From Phoronis australis (taxonomy: Eukaryota; Phoronida; Phoronidae), in the NCBI GenBank assembly GCA_002633005.1, contig NMRA01000495.1, forward strand, positions 160,837 through 224,836: a stretch of DNA of 64,000 nucleotides, given 5' to 3'. A program made the translations under genes and the position numbers. The notes below the pieces were generated by a model. The model made no database searches, was not told where the DNA came from, and saw nothing but the letters and a program-made list of their open reading frames with translations. Below are positions 58,303 to 64,000 of this stretch, piece by piece (position 1 is the stretch's first letter; each line of letters begins with the position of its first letter).

Positions 58303-58911
58303 TGTTCCGTAATTTTAACACTTATTAAGCGTCACACAGGATAGTTATGATGAGCCTTCTTGCGGCTAGACGGGTTGAAGCAGACCACATAGCCAACAAA
58401 CGCGATTTTTGCCGTTCAACTTCGTCAGCATCGTCAAAAGTTTACATCGCGACTTCTCCGTTCAGCTGTTCGGTTGCGCATCGGTTGCTGCCGAAGTAAA
58501 TGCAGCGCTCCCTGTTGCTCGGATGAGGTCATCAGTTTCCAGGTGTGTCAAAAATGAATAAAGCGCTATAACCCTGGAATATTATTATATAACAAAAAAA
58601 ACTAGAAATGCGTCAAAATACTGCAATAATCTGGTTCAATTTTGACTTTTCTTCAATTTGTGTTGACGTTACATCGCAAAGGTTGAACCGAAACCTATTA
58701 TTTTGTGTTCAGAGCGACACACTTTGGTCACGCTTCAAGGTAAAGTGTTGGAGGCTGGTCTCCGAACAAGTGAAATGAAGGTTTGTACTTCATGGTCGAC
58801 ACAATTTTTGGAAGTCCTTGATTCAGTTTACCAGTTTCATCCACTGGATAACATGTGTTGAGCCGCGTAGATGTTTCTAGGGTTTTATCATTTCGCAGAG
58901 ACATACAGTAG

Positions 58912-59541
58912 TGTAGTAATAGCCGAGATAACCCGACCCGGGGATCGAACCAGCGACCCCCATAAAAAACCGGCAAGCGTGCTAACCATTCAGCTAATAG
59001 GCAATTGCCCGTTAGCGAGTAGCTAACAGAGGCTCATATAATGCACCGGAACCAAATCTACAACATTCCCCCCTTTCCTACGGAACTGGCACGCGACAGG
59101 AAGGTAAACACCAGGATGTCTCGCATACAGGTCATCAACGTCCCTTGGTACCTTTACCACCACAACACAGGTGAACACAAGGTCGTCTCTCATACAGGTC
59201 CTTGACTCCTGGAACCTTCCACGCATGCTGTCCCAAGGTCCGTGGGTACTAGTTGGCAGTGCTTCATCGGTAGATCATCCGTCCTGCCGACTAGGCCAAA
59301 TGTTGTATTCCTACAGGTTCACTAGTTAGGCACAAGAGTACTTACTTTTATGAAGATATAAGTCAGTCAGTTGACGCCAAGCGGAGCAACCATAGATGAC
59401 TCGTCTTGCCGATTCTTGAAAAAAAACCATCCGACAGTGGCGCCAACGACTTATATAGGAGACATACGGGGAACACACAAAAACAGACCAATCACAAGAC
59501 GCCACAGGAAAAACAAAGGGCCAATGATGTTGCCGATTACA
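58912..59541 (-). mobile_element. Solo-LTR-like insertion in promoter copy B
   Basis: 630 bp absent from copy A, bounded by TGTA...TACA and flanked by ACAGTAG on both sides (copy A has GCAGTAG once). Read on the minus strand it has an ATTGG (inverted CCAAT) followed about 40 bp later by CTATATAAG, a normal LTR promoter order. No internal coding region remains, so it looks like a recombined single LTR. Confidence 0.65.
58936..59001 (-). other. tRNA-like A-box/B-box segment inside the LTR-like insertion
   Basis: On the minus strand TAGCTGAATGGTTAGCA resembles a tRNA D-arm/A box, and about 30 bp later GGTTCGATCCC is a perfect B box. The acceptor stem does not pair, so it is not a functional tRNA gene. 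Confidence 0.55.
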
Positions 59542-60074
59542 ACAGTAGCTAGCCAGCTGTAGCCCCTCACCCTCGGTTGACCGGTTAGGGGCTTACAGCC
59601 GCTTACAGCAAGTTACACTACTTCCCATCGCTTTCTGTACGAATTTCGTTGTGCGTATTTTAAACGGGATGTAGGGAAAATTCGGTCACTGATTAAGAGT
59701 TTTTACCTCGTCAAAAATGCATTCCATTCTTAAAACTATCACTTAAAAAGGCGCTTACTTTCTTTTCTGAAGTCTTCAGTGTTCCTTTCTACTACATATG
59801 ATCATATCGTTATTCGACGAAGCTTAGTTACGAGAATTAAGGTGACTTTGGTGAAGAATTCCAACTCCACTTTTTTGGTCAACGATAATCACAGAGTATT
59901 TCAACTAAGTCACGTGGGTTAGGCAAAGTCTAGTGCGAGACTGAGTGAAGGGCGTGATGCTAGCGCGCGACACTTGCAAAACAGCATGGGAAGGTATCAA
60001 GTGAAATTCGTAAGATTGGTGTCCCGTGTAGTTTTTATTTCTCAGCTTGCGTGATTTCATGTAACTTCCTCAAA

Positions 60075-60113
60075 ATGGCAACTAGTAGGAGAAACTCTAG
60101 CAAACCGCGACAG
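60075..60113 (+). CDS. ATPAF1: Possible first coding exon of ATPAF1 (copy B)
   Basis: Counterpart of 56516-56554 with one Gly-to-Ser and one synonymous change, and the same weak CAG|GTTTTC donor. Confidence 0.35.
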
Positions 60114-60341
60114 GTTTTCATCAATTTGTTCAAATTATCTTGACTGAATCGTCTCTAGACTTATGGCATGTGTTAATTATAACTCCATGTGCATACATGC
60201 ATGTTTCATTTGCTTTTATTTCTTGTATTTTGAAATTCGTAACATTTTGTGGGTATGTACTGTCACCCCTGTATGCCTGCTGCTTACAGTCAGTGAAAGC
60301 TTTGCAGTTATGCACCCATCACAAACCTTTTCTGTTTGCAG

Positions 60342-60541
60342 ACTGCGAGGATGCTTCATCTTGCACTGTGTCAACTCAAGCAATGCCAGTTGATGACTCG
60401 GATTACAACATGTTCAGTGCCTGGACAGCTCTGTTCACAGTTCAACAGACACATGAGTAAAGCAGCTGAGGACGTCGGCAAGGAGCTCAACGACAACCCA
60501 TTCCTTGATAAATACCTGTCCAAGATACAAAGTCTTAAAGA
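60342..60541 (+). CDS. ATPAF1: ATPAF1 N-terminal exon (copy B, contiguous with the rest of the gene)
   Basis: Same 200-bp exon as copy A, but with a better donor (AAAGA|GTATGT). It is directly followed by the remaining ATPAF1 exons, so it is the copy that belongs to the intact gene. Differences from copy A inside the conserved part (KELNDNPFLDKY) are all third-position and silent; the first codon differs (Ala/Thr). Confidence 0.85.
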
Positions 60542-61604
60542 GTATGTTTAACCATAGGATATTGTACATGAACCGCCGATTCTGTGTGTTCTCAATGCAT
60601 GAGATCTGTGATGTTGCAGACAAACCACATCTGTACTACTGGTGCCACCTGCTCAGTTAGCTAGAACTGATAATTTTTGTTGCGTCGTTAGAGCTTGAAA
60701 TTTACAATTTCATTTCCCGAGCTATTGCCAAAAATATTCACGATAGAATGAATTACTCTACGATCTATATAATGCAGCATAGTTTTTGCAATTTTATAAA
60801 AATACCAACTGATAATGGAACCACAGTGAGGCGGCATTGGCACATATCATTGAACTCATTTTGGCTACAGCTGATGGACTATTTTATTAGTGACGGATTT
60901 TATGACTTAGAATTCACACGTGAATTCTTGGCACCCTGGCAGGTAGTCTACACACTGTTGTGGTTTCAGCCAGGTGTTCAGGTTCAAGTAAATGCAACAT
61001 CGCAAGGTCAGTTCTTTGCGCCCACGGTGTAGGGGTACATGTTGAAAGATTCAAGTGCAGTATTTGGGTGAATAGTTTGGTCCAAACTTTCTAGACGTGC
61101 TTCATTTTTGTGCAAGTTATGTGCCTAGCTGACTCCTATAAAATGCCACTACATGACCAATGTGCTATTGCAACAGTTTTGGAAGTTAACTCAGTTGTCT
61201 TTTGTGATACCCTGATATTTGTTTGTATGAACGACATTGTTAATAATTTGGTCCACAAGTGTAATACACAGTAGTTTAGGACACAGTATGGCAGAACATT
61301 GAAATTTGGTTTTATAAAAATGCCTAAGAAAAATAAAGAAACTAGAAGAAAACTTAACGTCACAATTTGCCTTGGTAATGTTGTACTTCTGTCATCAGCA
61401 AACACGCACGGTGAAACTTTGAGCATTTTTCACTTTGAAAAATGGAATTATATTACTATGTTAGGAATCATTTTTGTGGAAACTTCACTGTGACAATGTA
61501 ATCTTATGGTGCAACAGGCATGTATTGTAATGGCGCGGATCCTGGTGTTGGTTTTATAATCATTTCTCTTGCAAGTGTATAATGTGTCCCAAATTCTTTT
61601 GTAG

Positions 61605-61767
61605 GACTTCACCTGAGGAGTATAACACCAAGTTGGAAGAGTTAAATAAAGCAAAGACAAAGTACAGGTCTGAAGATGAAGGGGATGTGAAACAGAATAA
61701 ACCCAAAGCTGCGATGACTACCAAGTCAGTTGATGTCTCAAGTCAACCAACCCCTGTCAAGCCAAAG
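61605..61767 (+). CDS. ATPAF1: ATPAF1 exon: ETSPEEYNTKLEEL segment
   Basis: Acceptor TTTTGTAG. It joins the previous exon in phase 2 to read SLKETSPEEYNTKLEEL, matching the human LRR-SDPAAFESRLEKR region in position and character. It continues into a lysine-rich, low-conservation linker ending QPTPVKPK. The donor AAAG|GTGACT leaves phase 0. Confidence 0.85.
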
Positions 61768-62515
61768 GTGACTTACTCGAGCATTTTGTTGAAGTTCCTT
61801 TAAGACCTGTGCATGGAGAAATCTTCACTTATGGCGTGGAGACGGCAAATTCCAGCGCATAATTAAACATTCTGACAACCCATTTCTGTAGCAGCTATTT
61901 TGCTAGGGTACGCTTGTAAGCTTCTGAAGATACTTGTGAAACTCGCGCTTTCTTTGGTCTGGTCTTGCGTGATTCTGCTTTTTGACGAGTTTCCCGCTCT
62001 CATCAATTTTTGTTGTCAGAATGCATTTTTTAATTAGACCACTTTCTGCAATGAAGTTCTACCTTACTTTGATCAGATTTCTTAGTGATTGCTGGGCATG
62101 AGGAGACAGGAAAATTGTTGTTTAAGACTGAGCTCTATTAGTTGTAATGCTCACCATATAATTTAATATGTGCCAAAATTTGTTTATCGGTGCATTAATC
62201 AATTTATTGCAGAGTGCGTATATGCTTTGACTTTTTTTTTGTTAAAAAGTAATTCTGGTGATGAGGAAACAAACTGGCTGGTTGCATAAATGACCCCCGC
62301 GTGGACAGCATATTTATCGGGCTAAACGCTAGCATTTTCAACATTGATGTGAACTAGGCATAAGACTTTAGTACATAAACCCTGTTGAATGTTGGAACTT
62401 GAAAAGTTGCGTACCGTCACATGGGAACTGATATCCTGCCTTCCACTGATTGCTATTTGTCATTTCGTTTATATTTTTCTTTGTCCCATTCAGTGTTCGA
62501 AATGTTTCTTTACAG

Positions 62516-62578
62516 AGTTTAGACGATGTTTTAAAGTTAGACATGATAAAAGACAAGTCTCGTAATGAAATTGAACAG
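62516..62578 (+). CDS. ATPAF1: ATPAF1 exon: LDDVLKLDMIKDKSRNEIEQ
   Basis: A 21-codon phase 0-0 exon after acceptor TTTACAG, ending GAACAG|GTAAGA. SLDDVLKLDMIKDKSRNEIEQ aligns with the conserved LSSIFNIEMVKEKTAEEIKQ of vertebrate ATPAF1 at the start of the ATP11 domain. The next exon (the W-x-x-Y region) is not seen before the right edge. Confidence 0.85.
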
Positions 62579-63533
62579 GTAAGACAATGTTTGCCTGCTG
62601 GTTGGTTTCACGTTGAAGCGCAAATTTTCTGAGTGGTTTTCTATGTTTTTCATTTTATTTGATAGCTTGTTTATTTTTCTATAAAGTATAACATTTCCTT
62701 ACAACACGATCAACTACAGCTGGCATAGAAGTCACGGCAATGTCGTTTATTCATGATTTCAAACTGGCTTGCAGTTCAATAGGACCTGTCACTCTTGAGA
62801 TTTTTGCAGCAAAAAAATCTTGGCTGATGCAGCAGAAGTAGCGACCGTCCTGTGTGTTTACCTAAGTCATTTTTTCCCATTATTCAACATGCTAGTTTAG
62901 CTGTTCCGTGGCGGCCATTTTGGAATTAAAGTCGCAAGCTCACTCCCAAGATGCTAGTGAGATCTTGCGTCACACCAGCGTGATGTTGCAAGGCATTGCC
63001 CTTTTTGCGCGGACACCTGCTGTGTTGCTGTATTGCTTTGGATGGCTACATGGTATTCTTTCAGATTTGGAAACAATATCACAGTAGGAGGTCTGGCCTG
63101 TTTGCAGTGTTAGAGGTAGGTGATGGTTTGATGATGTGGCAATCTAGTAATGTAACTAGGAGTAGTTTTCTGTAGTCTGTTGTTCAGGGGTTTCACTGCA
63201 GCTGTACTTGTATCCTCTGTTATGCACAAAAGCTGTGGCAATGCAATAGAGGTGGAATGTGTAAGGTCACCTTGCTTTAATAGTCCAAGAGACAGCACCA
63301 TTTTGGCTCTAATTCTTGCATTTCTCTCTGGGAAACTTCATCAAAACATAAGTTTTGACTACGAAATCACCAGTTAATCTCCGTTTTAGAAAGAAAAAAC
63401 TGTCGGGATGCTGGTATGTGTGGTTCTCATATTCTGTGGCATGAGCTTCAGATTTTAAGAAAGTTTTTGTCGAATTTTGTCAGTTTGAACGCAAGCAAAT
63501 CGGCCACCGCCACATTGTCTCCAATTTGGCGCA
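62579..63533. other. ATPAF1 intron
   Basis: No further ATPAF1 exon (expected to continue with W-x-x-Y) was found. Nothing else was recognised before the 21-bp minisatellite. Confidence 0.6.
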
Positions 63534-63638
63534 GTTACTAGGGGTGTGACATCCGTTGCTAGGGGTGTGACATCCGTTGCTAGGGGTGTGACATCCATTG
63601 CTAGGGGTGTGACATCCGTTGCTAGGGGTGTGACATCC
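63534..63638. repeat. 21-bp minisatellite, 5 copies
   Basis: Five units of GTTGCTAGGGGTGTGACATC+C with one or two substitutions, in an ATPAF1 intron. It reads open in both strands because 21 is a multiple of 3. Confidence 0.97.
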
Positions 63639-63802
63639 CTCTCCATCACTATAATGGATGTATTAGAGAGGGGAATCTTGTGGTGTATAGTGAAGGAAGA
63701 AAATGTCTTAGAATGGACTATAATATTACTTTTAGAGAACTTCACTGAGTGTGTTTGTGCATGTAACAGAATGGTAGCAGCCCATCGTTTGCACAAACTT
63801 CA

Positions 63803-63954
63803 TTGAAAACACGACTAAACTTTTTGTTTGAAAGCTTGACATAGAGTCACTCGTAGTGTCGAAAGTATCTCCTTTCTTCAGAAAGTAGATTGTTTCAACA
63901 CTACAAGCGACTCTGTATCAAGCTTTGAAACAAAAAGTTTAGTCGTGTTTTCAA
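63803..63954. repeat. Long hairpin (62-bp arms, 28-bp spacer)
   Basis: 63803-63864 and 63893-63954 are inverted copies with a few mismatches (arms contain CACGACTAAACTTTTTG and its complement). The spacer itself holds CTTTC...GAAAG. It lies in an ATPAF1 intron and looks like a MITE or foldback element. Confidence 0.9.
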
Positions 63955-64000
63955 CAAAGTAACAGAATGGACAACCATCTGAATTTCCCTTTCGTCTTCA

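Larger units (their letters stand above)
57691..61128. repeat. Duplicated ATPAF1/EGF promoter block, copy B
   Basis: Starts within a LINE 3' fragment that matches 54843 onward and continues past the end of copy A into the unique remainder of ATPAF1. It carries the solo-LTR-like insertion at 58912-59541. Confidence 0.93.

Noticed and set aside
58936-59001. Functional tRNA gene
   Set aside because: A and B boxes are present but the acceptor and anticodon stems do not pair properly.
63455-63806. Repetitive ORFs on both strands (VTPLATD / TSVARGV repeats)
   Set aside because: Artefact of the 21-bp minisatellite; no splice or start context.

Overview
The window is animal nuclear DNA: AT-rich, with short exons flanked by GT-AG introns, and many SINE, LINE and MITE remnants. 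The high polymorphism, the (TC)n-tailed LINEs and the extracellular multi-EGF protein suggest a marine invertebrate. The species cannot be named from sequence alone.

Most of the window (118-55381, minus strand) is one large gene for a secreted or membrane-tethered mosaic protein. I joined 34 coding exons by hand. Every exon-exon junction keeps frame, for about 2,295 codons, and the gene runs off the left edge. The order is: N-terminal hydrophobic signal or anchor, LDL-receptor class A module, EGF 1, a Ser/Thr-rich mucin-like stretch, EGF 2-43 (13 complete repeats lie in a single 1.55-kb exon), laminin-G 1, EGF 44-45, laminin-G 2. The EGF plus alternating laminin-G layout resembles Crumbs and Eyes-shut proteins, but no orthology is claimed.

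On the right, head-to-head with that gene, is a plus-strand gene recognisable as ATPAF1 (ATP11, a mitochondrial F1-ATPase assembly factor). Three supported coding exons lie in the window and the gene runs off the right edge. The shared 5' region, holding exon 1 of the EGF gene and the first ATPAF1 exons, is present twice (54843-57583 and 57691-61128). The second copy carries a 630-bp solo-LTR-like insertion. A second near-identical duplication (28407-30864 and 31461-33911) flanks a 596-N gap and duplicates one EGF exon. Both duplications end at N positions and look like two haplotypes placed side by side.

A small plus-strand gene with a TATA box, a 5' UTR exon and a 195-codon ORF ending in a CaaX box sits in an intron of the EGF gene at 39.2-40.9 kb. 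Introns also hold a THAP-like fragment, a 2.8-kb element with CAGGG termini that contains RNase H debris, TTAA-flanked elements, a TA-flanked 165-bp MITE, long near-perfect hairpins, three tandem-core dispersed elements, tRNA-derived SINE copies and several minisatellites.
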